Notes: generated by a model not told the origin, from the letters alone. A stretch of DNA of 64,000 nt from Alopecurus myosuroides (GCA_028641055.1 CM054062.1:274903349-274967348), one strand, 5' to 3'. Shown: positions 1-12,928, numbered from the stretch's first letter. Numbers and translations are program-made.

Positions 1-2410
1 TTTATGTTTGAACAAATAAAATTCAAATAATATTCATACTTGAATTAAATTCAATTAAATCTTGTTTAAACTTGTTTAATTCATAATTAAATCATTTTAA
101 TTCCTTTTTCAATAATTGAAACATGTAATCCACCTAAAATTTTGTGTTCTTTTCAAATATGAATTTTTTTATCTATTTTGAACAATTAAAAGTGGTGAAA
201 ACAACAAATGCTGGTGTAACACCTTTAAGAAACCAAAATTTCATAACTTAATAAATAAAATTCCAAAATTGGTAAACCTTATTTCCAATTGATTCTATTG
301 TTGTTATCTTTCTGTTTTCCTCATCCATGCATCATGCTAATTCACTTACACATGATGGTTAGTTGTAAAACAATTATTTCAACCCTAATTCATGGGCTTT
401 TCATATGCAACTCAAATTGCATGTGGGTCCATTTAATCATGTTATGTTACCATGTCAACTAGTTTATTTTTGATGCATCAATTAAATGGTCATGCATCAT
501 CCCATGTTTGTGCACTATGCCATGTTATTGATTGTTTGTCTCTCTGCGTTGTTTGTTTGCTTCTTCTCGAATGGACGACGACGTTGAGACCGACGATACT
601 TACGACACCCCTTCTAAGGAATCTAGCTCAGTACCAGGCTGCTGAGTTTGCAGGCAAGTATTCACTCACATGAACCATTGTGTTCCTTTCAACATTGGAT
701 ACCGATACTTTTCGTTGTCTATTTTGCTAGCCCTATGAATCGTTGCTTCTGTTACGAACCTATCACATGTATCCTTTAACCCTGATATTGCCTCACCTCC
801 ACTCCCATAACCCCGTTGTTTGAGCCCGTGTCTTACTAGCACGCTTAGGGTTGTTTCTGCTCGAGTCTGTTACCCTTTACTTTCTGTTACTATATACCAT
901 TACGTTCTGGGGCTCCATGTTAAACAACAACCTGTTAATTTTGAGGTAATAATAATTTGCTGATAAGGCACCGACAGGAGTCCCGGCGTGGTTTTGAGGC
1001 CTGCTAGTGTCGACCCTAATTAGGAAAAGGGTCTTGTCTACTGATCCATGATGAGCGCACTAACCGCATGTGGGAAGCGTGTATGGGCGCCCCCCTCAAT
1101 TTGATTCGATTCGCATCTCGTCCAAATCGCCTCATTTAGTTCGGTTTTCCATTTGCCGCATGCATATGCAGGTGCGAACCCTTGGCGCCAGGGTGGAACT
1201 TTTGTAGTCGGCATTTAGGGAGACACGTTCTTAGAGTGCTATGAGGGTCCCCTTTTCTTCGTGGGGCTTGATTAGCCGTGCGCTCAATTGCACGGGGTTC
1301 TTTGGGCTTGATGCGAAGAAGAGTTGAGTTGTGTTGAGTGCCCCGCTTGGTGGAAAGGCCATTCCATCTGGCGGGTTATTCTTACGTGTACGGCCAAATT
1401 GGTGCACCCCTGCAGGGATAAATCTTCTCGAGAAGCCGTGTTTTCCACGGTTATGGATGACTTGGTGAAAGTACTGGCTAACAAGTACTCAGAACAACTT
1501 ACACCTAACTAATGATAACTTGACTAGTAATAGTCTTATTGACACAATAACTGGAACCATCATTAACCCAACTGTGTGAGTTATCCTCGGATTGCTTCTT
1601 TGGATAAGTTGCGAGATCCAGGATGGGTTTTGTTTGGAGTTAGTAGTAGTTGGTTCCGATACGCTATCTTATCCCCCTTCTGTTAGCCGGGAGTTGTAGT
1701 ATGTTTCTGTAGTTGGTTAGTGCAGCCCGCTGCAGCATCTTTTGTATCACCCCCTTTCTTCCGTTGAACCCAAAGCATCTGTGCTTGGTGTTGACGGGTT
1801 ACACTTTGGTGAACTGTGAGTCTTGCTTGCCAGTACGTTTATGTACTGACCCCTTTGGGGCTGTGGTTTCCGCAGACTACGCTTACGAGGATCCCCGTGA
1901 TGGCTACTACGTGGAGTTTGACGAGGCTGCTGACGAGTAGATAGCGGACCCGGGCAGGATCCGAGACTTCGTGGATGGGCTCCGTCTTTTCGTTTCCGGC
2001 CTCTTAGGCCTATTTGGATCTTGTCTGTACTCAGACACTTTGAATGCTTCCGCTGTGTTGTAATGATGAATTGTTGGGACATGTGTCCTCTGGATGATTG
2101 TATTTGCTATCTCTGCTCTAATGAGAGCTATTTGCAACTTATTTCGATCTTTTGTGTCTTAGAGATATGTTGTGATATCACTTGTTCAAATGCCGTTGAC
2201 GTACCATGTGTGTATGTTTTGAAGTACGTCAATGGAAGTATCTGGATTTCTATGGGATGGTTTGCGTAGACGATGAACAGTAAGGGGTTGGTTGTCACAC
2301 ATACGTGTGTTGGCCTACTCGTAAGAGATGCGGGTGCAAGTAAGCCCCGTAATCCAATCATCTACTGTTCAACGGAACTGCGAGTATCCTCTAGAAGTCC
2401 GGGTGCGACA
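1..2410 (+). mobile_element. LTR-like sequence, right part (gypsy type), cut by window edge
   Basis: There is no credible ORF. The stretch is AT-rich to about 540, then of mixed composition. It ends with GGGTGCGACA at 2401-2410, the CA terminus typical of plant gypsy LTRs, where composition switches abruptly to GC-rich DNA. I read it as the 3' LTR of an element inserted in the LTR-like sequence that follows. The left end and target duplication are outside the window, so the family and the insertion cannot be proved. Confidence 0.4.
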
Positions 2411-5400
2411 GTAAAGTGCACCAGGCCCCCCAGACACGATGTCGTCCGTTACACCTCGAGAAATCCCCAGGGGACACGCTCCCGTGCCGAACGCGGCGAG
2501 TCCGAGGGCACGCACGCACACCCGACCTTGGCGCCGCGCCTATAAGGCACCCCTCACCCCTCTGCCTTGCCACTGCTCTCCACTCCCTCACCGCACTCGC
2601 CTCCACCCGAAAATTCAAGCCGGCGAGCTCGCTGTGAGCGCCACGGGGTGATTTTTCACCGCCGGCCACCATGCACGAACCGACAAGGTGGAGCTCACTC
2701 CGAACCGTGCCACCACTCTTTATCACCTCCACTGCAATCACCGTACGTCGGGGAACCTCCCTGACATCCTCTCGCGTTCGCTCGTTTGCAGGTATGCCAC
2801 CGTCGCCGCACTGTTTCTCGCCGTCGACTGGAACTGCTGCAACCGCAAACGCCCGCGCCCCTCCACTGCCCCAACACCCTGCATCACCCACGACACCGCA
2901 TCTCCACTCTGCGTCGTCCCACGGTGAGCACCGCGTCGTCGCCATTTCTCCGTTCGGGTTCGATGTGAGAGAAGAGGGGGAAGATGCGCTTGGGCCGTTG
3001 ATCTGCGGATCAATGGATCCCGTTGAACGAACCATTTCCCGCGCAGCGCCACGCGCGCTCGTGCGCTGGGCCGCCTTGGCCGCTTGTTGGGCCGCGTGCG
3101 AGGGAAACCAGCCCGTGCCATTGTGTTTTGTTTTTCTTTTAAAAACAGACAGAAAACTTGACCTTTGATTTTGGCTTGTTAAAAATAGTATTAGTGGATA
3201 TAAAATTCAACCAAAAATCATGCAGTTATAATACCATTTTCTTCAACACATCCAACTTGCAGATCTAGATTTGGTGCAATATTTTTGCAATAGTATTTAA
3301 AATTCCAGAGACTATTTGTTAGACGTTTTTGTGCATAACTTTAAAAATATAAATCCATTTTGGTCAAACCAAATTGTTTTGAGTATCGCTTGAGTAGATC
3401 TATAAGTGCGACTTAACCTTGCATCAAGGAGAGTTGTCTTTGGAAAATTCCATACATTTTGGTAAATGTCCAGTAGGAATTTCTAGGATTTTCGTAGGGA
3501 GTATAAAAATGATTATTGATGTGGATCTAATTGTATGAGCTTGTGTATGAATAGTTCTATGTAATCCTAGCTTGGTGTAATTCTTAGAGCTCTATATTAA
3601 TTTTGGTGTGCTTGTCTATATGTTGCAACTTTCTGTTATTATTAAATCTTGTGCAAATAGATTTAAATAAATGTTTGTGTTATGAAATCTTGTTTTCTAG
3701 CATGTGTAGATGTGTTGCTCTCTGTTATTAAGATGTTTTCTTATAGTACTAGTATGTTAGGAAGTTTGTACATGAGAATAGTCTACTATTGTTTCTAGTA
3801 TTTTTATTGAATTGAATTTGTGAGCAAGTATTGTTATGATTAATATCTAGGTTTTTATGTTGATGTGTTGAGTCCAGTACCATTTAGGTACTGATTATAG
3901 GATGTTATCACCTCTGTTAGCTTGCACTTTATTTTATAGAAAAGCATGTGTAACATTGTTTGGTTTATTTAACTATGTTGTTTTCACTAGTATGAGTAGT
4001 TGTGTGATGTTTGCTTTGGTAGAGTATTATTTTCTCAAGTGAGACCAGAGGCATTGTGACCTCTCAATGTTTTGGTATAATAGTGGGACACCCAATTACC
4101 TCATTGCATTTTTATTAGGAATATAATTTCCCTACCATACATTACTATATGTGTGTTTAGTATTTTCCACCAAGGAAAATGGAGCATTGGCCTACTTGTT
4201 TTGTTGAAGTGTTAGTAATGCTTTGTGGCTCCTAGTATGTATAGATGATGTACCTTTTTGATATGGTGTTCCCTTGGGAATAACATGTTAAGGAGTGATT
4301 GACTATTGCTTATGATTAATTTGAATGTTTGTACTAATAGAAGTATTTCCTAGTGTGGAGGATTATGTGTGGATAGAAATTACCTTGAGTGTTTTAAATT
4401 TAGAAAGTGTTTATTTGAACATGTATTGAGTGCATAGCTACTGGTTGTATTACATTTCACTTTGATGCTTGTTATTTGGTTGCTAGAAAAGCATGGATTA
4501 TTAGACTTGATTGATTCTTGTTGAGTAGTTGTTTTCATAGAATTAGTTTTAGTGTAATTATTTACTAGCATGTGTAAGGTGTATGTTATGTTATTAAGTA
4601 TTTATAATCATGTGTTGCTTGTTTAGGATAATGAATTCTTGTAGTGTAGATTGCCTCTCTATTAATGTATTAGTGGTACCCCTAGAAATTATGAGTTGCT
4701 CTATTATTATTGTCTTATTATTTTGTGAGGGTATGATTAGCCTACCCTGTTTAGCATGTTTCCACTCTTGTAATATTAGTCTAGATATTTTATTTTCTAG
4801 TTGTTATTGGTTGTGGAATACATTATTCCTTATAGCATTCTTGTGTAGCAATCTTTCATACTAGTATGCTATTAGTGAGACCTTGTTATTATTCTATTTT
4901 CTAGCTATATTATATCATATAGTTACTGTGTTCTAGAGTGTGTCTTATGACTTGTTACAATTGGTTGAGCCAGTGATTTGTTCAGTTATATTTATGATTC
5001 AGTGATTCTTTAGTCCTTGTGTAGACATGAGCATGGTCAGTAACTACCTTGTTCATCTGTGGTTTGCTTTGCTAAGTTGGAATATTCTGAGTGATTACTT
5101 TAGCATGAGTATTGTACTAGTGGTGTAGTTGTGTTTAGTATTATCTTGTTATCTATGTTTCCGGTTAGTGTTAAACTTATTTAGTGATGCTTGCTTGTAT
5201 TGTTGTTAATACCCACTGTCATGGGTATTGCTTTAGATGTTTGTTATTATTTTAGTAGTCTCACCCTAGTAACCAAAGGACATTTGTAGTTTTTTTTCAA
5301 TGTCTTGGTATGAGAGTGGTACACCCACTCAACCCATGACATTTAGTCTGTGGAATATGGTATCCCAACCATAAGTATTCTAGTGATAGCATTTATACCA

Positions 5401-7237
5401 TGTGTGTTTTTGTGGTAGTTTTCTCGATAACTTTTGAGTGATTGCTCTAGTATACATATGTTTGTTGTATGTGTTGCTTTGTATTATTGGTTGTCTTCAT
5501 TTGTTTCTGAGTGTGTGTCTTTTATTATTTTTACGACGTTAGAAAACGAAGAAGAAGAAGAAGAAGGAGTTGTAGAGCTGTGTGTCAAGTTCGAGCTACT
5601 TCAAAGCCAGGGACACAAAGAGTTTCAAGGCAAGCCACCCCGATACTTGCTACTACACTTATCATTACCTATCATGCATGTTTTACTTCTGAAAGTTTTA
5701 CAAAACTTTGACTATCAAAACTATTTTTGTGTGGCTATTAATACTATTAATATTATATATAAGTTATTATCATGCCAGTAGTTGAAACTTGGTGTTACCA
5801 AGACCATAGCCACAAGATGGTATTATTACCACCGAAAGTATAATTCCCTAAGTGGACACCCTAAATATATGACTTTTGCAAAACAAAGGCTTTATGGAAA
5901 ATCCGGTGGAAAGGCGGAGCCTTATCCATAGGAGAATTGTGAAGTGGTCATTTTTGGAAAAAGGTATTTTCAAAAATGACACATAACCAAGTCTTCGTCG
6001 GACAAGTTTTCGTCGGACAACCTTTATCGTACTGCCACTCTACCCCAACATGGCCACGGGGCTTAATTTAAAACTTGTTCTTGTTAGTGTGTGCTCTATC
6101 TCAATTTTCTATAAGGGACGGGATCCCTAGAACCGAAATGTCGCCAAGTTATGAAACGCGTGGCATATAAAGTGTGGGATTAATTTCTCCTCCGGACGCA
6201 GCAGTTGGGTCTCTTGTCATGGCGATGTGGGGCATGATGTCGGGGAGACTAAACTCAATTTAACAGATAGTCATTTACTAGCTTGAACATAGTGGAGGGT
6301 TAAGATCAGTTATCTGATGTTCATATATTGTTGATACCGTCCGTGGTTTTTCATGGCGGATGTTCTGGATCTTGTGGAATGTGTACACCTCTGCGGAGTC
6401 AAACTATTCTGAATAGCCGCGCCCTCGGATATGGACAGTTGAATGGCCATGTAGCTAGCATTGTGTCAAGGTTTTTAAAGAGGATGCTTTGAAAAGGGAT
6501 GTGTACTGGTGAAGTATTTAAAGGAGGAACTTTGTACCAGTAAGGTACATATGAAGAAAAGCTGGAAGTTGTTTTACAAGAAGTTTTGCAAAGAAAAACT
6601 TTCTTCTCTAAACGAAGTTTTACAAAAAACTCTTTGTACATGCAATATCTACAAGAGAAAGAAAACTATATTATTTTCTTTTGAAGTATCTTCTTCAACA
6701 AAGATATAGAGATTTTCAAAATCAACTGTGATGTATCCTTCATATATCATGGGTAGTGAAACCTATGTATAGCCTACCCACTCCACCATATAAGCATACT
6801 TGCATTCTATAAGCTTCATGAAGGGTGTTTTGTAGAGTACATTCAAATGTACTCATATTGGTTTCGTCCCTGATATCTACTTGCCAGACTTCTAGGAGGA
6901 GCCTCGGGAGGAGATCTACAAGGAGGAGTACTACACTGATGGCCCTGCGAACTAGCATCGTCTCCCGGTCAGCAGCCTGTAGGTTAAGGCCTGACTTGGG
7001 CTCTACTACATTGTGTGTTTGTTGCTTTCCGTTGTGTGTATTGAGTTGCCTACCCTACGTGGCAGTTGTGTTAGACTTGGTCATGTCACCATTTCTCTTT
7101 TGTAAGACCTTTCTATATTCGTGTAATGGATGATGTATCTGTATGCCAACTTGATATATTGTTCACGACTGGTGTGATCGGGGATCGTGAATGTATGCAT
7201 ATCGGAGGTCCTTGAACCGTGGTTCTGGGGCCTTACA
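2411..7237 (+). mobile_element. Long LTR-like sequence, interrupted on its left
   Basis: A GC-rich leader (2411-3160) with a TATA-like TATAAGG at 2541 and pyrimidine-rich sequence after it is followed by AT-rich DNA (3160-5530), a GAA run near 5547-5566, and mixed DNA ending in GCCTTACA at 7237. The order of GC-rich centre, AT-rich stretch and mixed end resembles the solo LTR at 41062-47019, suggesting a related long-LTR gypsy family. Open frames in the GC-rich part overlap in all phases and show no domain. Sequence after 7237 belongs to a different element. Confidence 0.4.
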
Positions 7238-8987
7238 GTCTTTGTCGTTGAAGTCCTCTTTGTCGTCCTCGGTCCGATCCTCTCCCTAGTGGGCGGCCGT
7301 GTTCTCGTCCTGCTGGCGGGGAAAGACCTGCATATGCGAATCACAAAGCATGAGTTCCGGGATAGATTTATCTCGGGGCATTCCGGAATAGGTGTAAGTC
7401 GGTATGTCCGGGATACTTACTTTCGGCGCTGTAGGGCTCAAGGCCCTACTCCCATTCCTCTATGAGCTCGGTCTTCGCAATCGCCTTGACCCGAGTGACC
7501 ACCTCCTTTTTGGTGAGCTCGATTGTGCTGACCCGGGTCGCATCCCGGGGCCCGCTCATGTGGCACATCTTGTGAGTCCAGCGCTGTAGTGGCAGTACTT
7601 GGCGGCTCACAAACGTAGCAAGAAGGTCATCCTGCTTGAGACCGTTCCAGATGAGTTGTTGAAGATGATGGTAGATGAGATTAACTTCATGGATGCTGGT
7701 TCGAGGATCATGATTCTAGCTGACCATATCGGTAGGAGGATCGTTGTGGAAGAGAGGAAGGCCAATAAGATTGATGGGAGTAGTGTTCTTGACATAGAAG
7801 AAGCCTCGCTGCCACTTTCGGCAGGATTCCACACCTCGGATTCGCGGGAAACTGGAACCTGGGCGCGGAAGCACCATAGCGGTCCCGCACTGCATCATCA
7901 GTTTCGGCGCATCCGGGCTCTCCTTGTTCGGGATGACCTGTTTCCGGAAGCGGAAATATTTGCTCCACATGTTGACAGTGGGATGGAGGCCGAGATAGGC
8001 CTCCGAGAAGGAATTAAAGGCAGAAAGAGTGGTGATGGCGTTCGTTGAAAAGTGGTATGGTTGGAGACCAAACTTTTTGAAGAAGTTGATCTTGAAACTG
8101 TAGAGAGGGAGGCCAAAACCGCGTTCAAAAATGCGCGAGAAAGACGACGTACTCACCTTTCGCAGGCTCTGGTTGGATCTCGGCCCCGGGCTTCCTGCAC
8201 TCGACCCCATCCCGGATGCGCCGGGTGTCTATCAACCATTGGATATCTGTGGTGCAGATGTCGGATCCATCCCACGCGCCTCGCGTGGATTCCGGCATCA
8301 CCTGCTCCTCCACAAGCTCGATCTCTTGCGATGCCATGGAGATGCGCGGCGAATACAGCGCCTCCAGTGGATTCGCGGGCGTGGCAAAGTGCTCGAGGCG
8401 GAGAGGACGAAGAAGCACGATGACTGCGCGGAGGACGAACGACGTGGTGCGCGGGCTCGGGCTCGGGATCAAAGAAGAAGGCACGAAGATCGGCGACAGT
8501 GCGGGCGACGCACAGATTTGCGGAGCAGGAGAGCGCTACCGCGGCGGCATTCCGGTGCGCGGCGCGGCGCAAAAGCGCGATGGTGCTCGTGGAATGGTGG
8601 CGGTGTCCGGGAGCGCGCGGCGGAGCAAGGTGCTCTACGCCCGTGTGCGGCGAAGAAGTGAAGAAGAAGGGGAAATGGCAGACGAAATGAGATCAAGGGG
8701 GTCGCGCGGGTATTTATACCCCAAGGGCATTAACCTCACGGGATCGATCGTGGCACGATTTGCAGAAACGGGCACAGTTACTACGCACGCAATAATGCAC
8801 GAAGCATAACCTCCGCGTGTGCGTGCGAAGTTAATCCCGCACGTACCACAAGGAGCACTCGAGTGCACTGTTTGGATGTGACTGTTGGTGGGGCCAAGTG
8901 ACCAGGGCGTGGCGTGGGCGCGGCGCATGCGCAGCAGTGCGCAAGAAACGAGGCGGCGCGCGCAGCGGTTCCTCGCCATGTGGTGTG
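7238..8987 (+). mobile_element. Older gypsy element, internal 3' part, split by the 8988-16181 insertion
   Basis: This segment carries the degenerate antisense ORF and GC-rich 3' internal DNA. It continues at 16182 after the younger insertion: GTGTG occurs at 8983-8987 and again at 16182-16186 as that insertion's target duplication. Its left edge at 7238 abuts the CA end of a long LTR, so the older element was interrupted on both sides. Confidence 0.55.
7345..8337 (-). pseudogene. Antisense ORF of a gypsy retrotransposon (plant transposon-associated protein), degenerate
   Basis: Reading the minus strand from the ATG at 8337, the product resembles the large 'putative gypsy-type transposon' proteins of grasses. 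It has an N-terminal segment with ESTRGAWDGSDI, then HFERGFGLP, GLQPYHFSTNAI and ESCRKWQRGFFYV, and a C-terminal part with LLATFVSRQVLPLQ. The frame is broken near 8133 by an extra T in a T run, just inside HFERGFGLP, and by a TAG at 7716-7718, after which the family signature continues. The ORF runs antisense to its element, whose 3' LTR lies at 16255-17292. The same protein class occurs antisense in the element at 8988-16181 but is very different in sequence. Its function is unknown. Confidence 0.65.
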
Positions 8988-9479
8988 TGATGAAGGGATG
9001 GATCCTAGGCCTGTCGGGTATGCCTACCCGGTCTCAAGCCCACGGCCCAGGCTCTAAAGGAGGCGTCGCGTACTGAGCTAGAAGGCCCAATTGAAGCCCA
9101 CCCGCAATTCCTTGCGGGTTAAGATAGGAAACTTGTAACCGACATAGGGTTAGAGTTCGAGTCCTACACGGGTATGGTTCGAGACCTGGCCGCCTATATA
9201 AGGCCAGGAGAACCACCGGGAGAGGACCAAGCAATACCGCACCACCAAGCCTTGAGCTCGAGATCGTACTCTCGACTTGAGCAATCCCCCATTGTAACCA
9301 ATATATTCGTGAGTACAGATCGATAGAGGCAGGACTAAGGGTGTTACCTCTACGAGGGTCCCGAACCTCGGTAAATCGTGTCCCCTGTCTAGCCGACGAT
9401 TGTCACCAGCGCCTACACGTTCTCCTAATTGAAACCCTATGGGTTCACCCGAGGGACTTGTTGAGATGCAGATTCGACA
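8988..9479 (+). repeat. 5' LTR of the gypsy element
   Basis: 492 bp, starting TGATGAAGGG and ending GATTCGACA. A TATA box (CTATATAAGG) lies at 9194-9203, so transcription should begin about 30 bp later, leaving a long U5. An ATG at 9439 in U5 opens the reading frame that runs across the primer-binding site into gag. Confidence 0.93.
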
Positions 9480-10569
9480 ATTGGCGCCGTCTGTGGGAAC
9501 GGCGGGCGCTGGATCTCCGGCATCTTCGGCTTCATCGACGACCAACTCACGTTGGAAACCTTCGACTTCGACTCCGACCAACCCGATTCGGATCGGATCT
9601 GTCGTAGTCACCCCTCACTCGCCGGAATCACGCCCGCAATTCAGCAATCTGGAGAAAAGCGTCACCTTGATGTTCGGGAGCTTCAAGTTCTACACCAGCA
9701 AAGACGGGATCCTCCACTTCCCTGAGGAATCGGGATCTGAGTCAATTTCCAGCCCAGGAGCTGTTGATTCACGACCCTACTTGGCGAAAAGTGGCGAGTC
9801 CATCCGCCTCAACACCAGCAATTTCCATACCCTCTCTACAGAGGAACCCTCTCGGTTCAGGAAGGCCTTTCGAGTTGCGCCTAGGACTCACAAGCCACTT
9901 CTGGCTCTGGTCTGCATGGCAGGATCGGAACAGCCACCCGCGGAAATTGAACAAAGCGCGAAGGAACGCGCCGAGATCAACGTTTCGCGAGACGCCTGGC
10001 TCCGAGCAAAGGAGGCCATCCGCACAAGCAAACCACCTGCGGCCGAGGTCCCACACGAAGACATGGTCGCCTACCACTACCATCTAGTGAGAGCGGCCAC
10101 TGCTATTAAAGAAGCTCGAGAAGATCTGGCCGTGCGAAAAAGATTGGCAGACGAATCAAGCCAACGACGAGCGGAGCTATCCCTGACACCTTCCGTCGGG
10201 AACCGCCCCCAGAAGAAGGGACGCGCCTCAAGAACCGCGACCATGGACGGCGAGTCCTTAAGCGGAATCAGCAAATCACTTATGCGCATGGACGAAGATG
10301 GAAACATCCATCCACAAACTCCCGCAGCCGCGGTGCTAGCCGCAGCTACCTACATGCAGATAAATCAACCAGGGGGAAATGATTCCCGCACAGAACAATA
10401 CAAGCAATTGCAAAAAGGACTAGGTATGGCAGCCGCCAAACTTGCCTCCTATGATCGCAGGAAAGCAGCCGAACAGAAGGACAAAGAAGCACCCCGTGGA
10501 CGTAGGGGCACATCACCTGACAAGGAAAAATCACCCCGCCGAGCACGGGGGAAAGAAGCTCGACGATGA
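9439..10569 (+). CDS. N-terminal part of gag polyprotein, starting within the LTR
   Basis: This 376-codon frame starts at an ATG in U5, translates through the primer-binding site and runs to a TGA at 10567-10569. The protein is hydrophilic, with a basic, alanine-rich C-terminus (GRRGTSPDKEKSPRRARG). The same frame continues past the TGA as an arginine/serine-rich repeat region (about 10615-10760). The fragment at 24744-25614 preserves the same start and early sequence, so the LTR-located start is probably genuine. The core gag domain follows in another frame from 10869; a frameshift near 10850 plus the TGA therefore break the polyprotein. Confidence 0.7.
   Translation: MGSPEGLVEMQIRQLAPSVGTAGAGSPASSASSTTNSRWKPSTSTPTNPIRIGSVVVTPHSPESRPQFSNLEKSVTLMFGSFKFYTSKDGILHFPEESGSESISSPGAVDSRPYLAKSGESIRLNTSNFHTLSTEEPSRFRKAFRVAPRTHKPLLALVCMAGSEQPPAEIEQSAKERAEINVSRDAWLRAKEAIRTSKPPAAEVPHEDMVAYHYHLVRAATAIKEAREDLAVRKRLADESSQRRAELSLTPSVGNRPQKKGRASRTATMDGESLSGISKSLMRMDEDGNIHPQTPAAAVLAAATYMQINQPGGNDSRTEQYKQLQKGLGMAAAKLASYDRRKAAEQKDKEAPRGRRGTSPDKEKSPRRARGKEARR
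9480..9497 (+). other. Primer-binding site of the gypsy element
   Basis: ATTGGCGCCGTCTGTGGG directly follows the 5' LTR. TTGGCGCC is the usual start of primer sites in plant Athila/Tat-type gypsy elements. A near-identical site, in inverted orientation, adjoins the LTR at 25615. Confidence 0.85.
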
Positions 10570-10618
10570 GGAGATAGCCCGAGTGGCAGCGATAGCAGCC
10601 CAAGGGGTCAAGACCGTA

Positions 10619-10765
10619 GTCGCAGCCCGAGAAGAGGTCGAGATCGCAGCCCGCGGAGGAATCGGGATCACAGCCCGCGAGGAAATCGAGATCGCAGCCC
10701 GCGGAGGAATCGGGATCACAGCCCGCGAGGAAATCGAGATCGCAGCCCGTGAAAAGATCGAGACA
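10619..10765 (+). repeat. 24/48-bp tandem repeat encoding an Arg-Ser-rich stretch
   Basis: About 2.5 copies of a 48-bp unit occur (10643-10690, 10691-10738, then partial). Each unit is built from two 24-bp halves containing CAGCCCGCG and ATCG. In the frame of the upstream gag ORF it encodes repeated RDRSPRRNRDHSPR units, like RS domains. Other frames are also open because the repeat length is divisible by three. Confidence 0.8.
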
Positions 10766-10868
10766 GCAACCGCTCGCGACATCGCAGCAAAGAACCGAGA
10801 GGAGACGTCAATCGCGATGAGCCCGGATACAACGCGACATCGCTCATCGCAAGGTCGATAAAGGTCGG

Positions 10869-12928
10869 GTGGCCAGAAACCGTGCGCGCTCCCCATCCAC
10901 ATCCTCCGATGACGAAGTCTGCGGAGCCCTATGCTTTACCCGCAGGATCCGCGAAGCGCCGCTACCCAAAAGGTTTAAGCTATCCACGGAAGTACAAAAA
11001 TACGACGGTTCGCAAGAGCCTTCAGCCTGGTTGTCACATTACCTCACGGCAGTAAAATGCCAACGTGGGAACAAAAACACAGCTATGCAGTACCTCAACC
11101 TACACCTAGTCGGTGCTACCCGCAGCTGGCTCGAAGGAAGGCCGAAGGCGTGCTACGGGTCTTGGGATGACCTAAACCTCGATTTCTGCAAAAATATCCA
11201 GGCAACATACAAAAGACTTGCGACCATCAAGGAGCTACGAGCTTGCAAGCAGAAAAGTGGCGAGTCTACTCACGAATATATTCAGCGATGGACCACACTA
11301 AGGAATACAGCAGGGAATATATCAGAAGAAGTCGCGGTTGAAGCATTCGCCAAAGGAGCACGGCGAACTTCTTTCAGGGAAGAACTGGGGCAACTAGCAC
11401 CCAAAACCATGGGAGAATTGATGGCCATAGCCGATAGACGGGCAAACGGCGAAGACGCAGTGCGCAACAAGAAAGATTCGTCCCCAGCACGTGATGACGG
11501 TCGCCATAGCCGAAAGAAAAGAAGAAAGAACTACGACCATGACGATCGAGAAGAATTTGTGGCAGCGGAGTTCACAAAAAACCGCGACAGCGGATATCGT
11601 GGATAACGCGAGTGGAAACCAATGCAAGAAGACAAAACCCCCAAGGAGGAGCTGAACGGTTACTGCACGCTACATCTATTTACAGATAAGCGCACAGGCA
11701 AAACTAAGGCAACACACCTTCTCAAGGATTGCCGAAAGTTCATCGATATCCACGAGGCCCTCTTGAAGAAAAACAGAGCAACAATTAATCAGGGTAACCC
11801 GCAGCTTCCCGGAGGAGGAACTCAAGGATTTCAACAGCCGCAAGCCCTGCCCCCAGCAGGAAACCAAAACGCAATGCTAGCTGTGCTGCGAGCGCCACCC
11901 GCCCCAAATCAAGGAGCCAACGGGTACCGAAACCCAGCAGGACTCTTAGGCATGATACAAAAGGTCTGTCCATCACGCAGAGCTCAGAAGACAAACACGC
12001 GACAACTATGCATGGCTGTGCAAACTCCACCTACAAGAATTGAATATCTGAAGATGGCGGAACAACCGATAACCTTTTCCAAGGAAGACCACCCTCCGCG
12101 AGTCTATCGCCCAGGACACGCCGCACTTGTCATGCAAGCACAAATTGGCAATTACGAGCTGGCTCGCGTGTTCATGGACGGGGGCAGCGGCATCAACATC
12201 ATCTACGCAGACACGCTCCGTCGTATGAACAAGAATTTGGATGGACTCGCGGAATCAGAGACATCCTTCCACGGGATAGTTCCAGGAAAAGCAGTCCGTC
12301 CACTCGGAACAATCAACCTGGAGGTGGTGCTAGGCAACCGAAGTAATTACAGGCGAGAATTTCTTGATTTCGAAGTCGTCGATTAGCCCTCACAGTACTA
12401 CGCCATTCTTGGTCGAACGGCGTTCGCCAGATTCATGGCAGTACCGCACTACGCATACTTGAAGCTCAAGTTGCCTGGAGAATATGGCACGATCACCATC
12501 GATGGAGATTTCCAAAAATCCAATAAATGCGACATTGAATTCAACGAGATCGCCCAATCTTTCGGGATGCAGGAAGAACTAGAGGAGATAGCAAAAACTA
12601 CGGATCACTCCGTGATGCCTCTCACCAAGAAGAATGCTCCAGAGCTCGAGTTCAACACAAATAGCGGTACCCGCAAGCATCAAGTACACCCGACGGATTC
12701 TGCGAAGACGTCGATGGTGTCCACCACCCTCTCGCCAGCATAGGAAAGCGCGCACATCGAGCTCCTCCGTGAGTACTGGGAAATTTTCTCCTGGCAACCT
12801 TCAGATATGCCAGGGATACCCAGGGAGTTCGCCGAGCACTCACTCGAAATCTTCAAAGACGCTAAGCCTATCAAGCAGACTACCCGAAGGTTCTCAGAGC
12901 CAAACAAAAAGCACTCGGAGAAGAAGTA
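10869..12928 (+). pseudogene. Gag core domain and aspartic protease, interrupted by stop codons
   Basis: One reading frame carries the retrotransposon gag core (EPSAWLSHYLTAVKCQ, then ATRSWLEGRP and STHEYIQRW; about 11000-11440). An aspartic protease follows, with active-site FMDGGSGINIIY near 12172-12207 and AILGRTAFARF downstream. The short linker that normally precedes RT comes next (EYWEIFSWQPSDMPGIPREF). The frame is broken by TAA at 11604-11606 and TAG at 12384-12386 and 12741-12743, and closes at about 12928, before any RT motif. Gag would coat the RNA and the protease would cleave the polyprotein. With these stops the copy is not functional. Confidence 0.85.

Noticed and set aside
2391..3168. 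Several overlapping ORFs of 60-214 codons in the GC-rich block
   Set aside because: Open frames in all phases of GC-rich DNA, no domains, and position inside an LTR-like leader.
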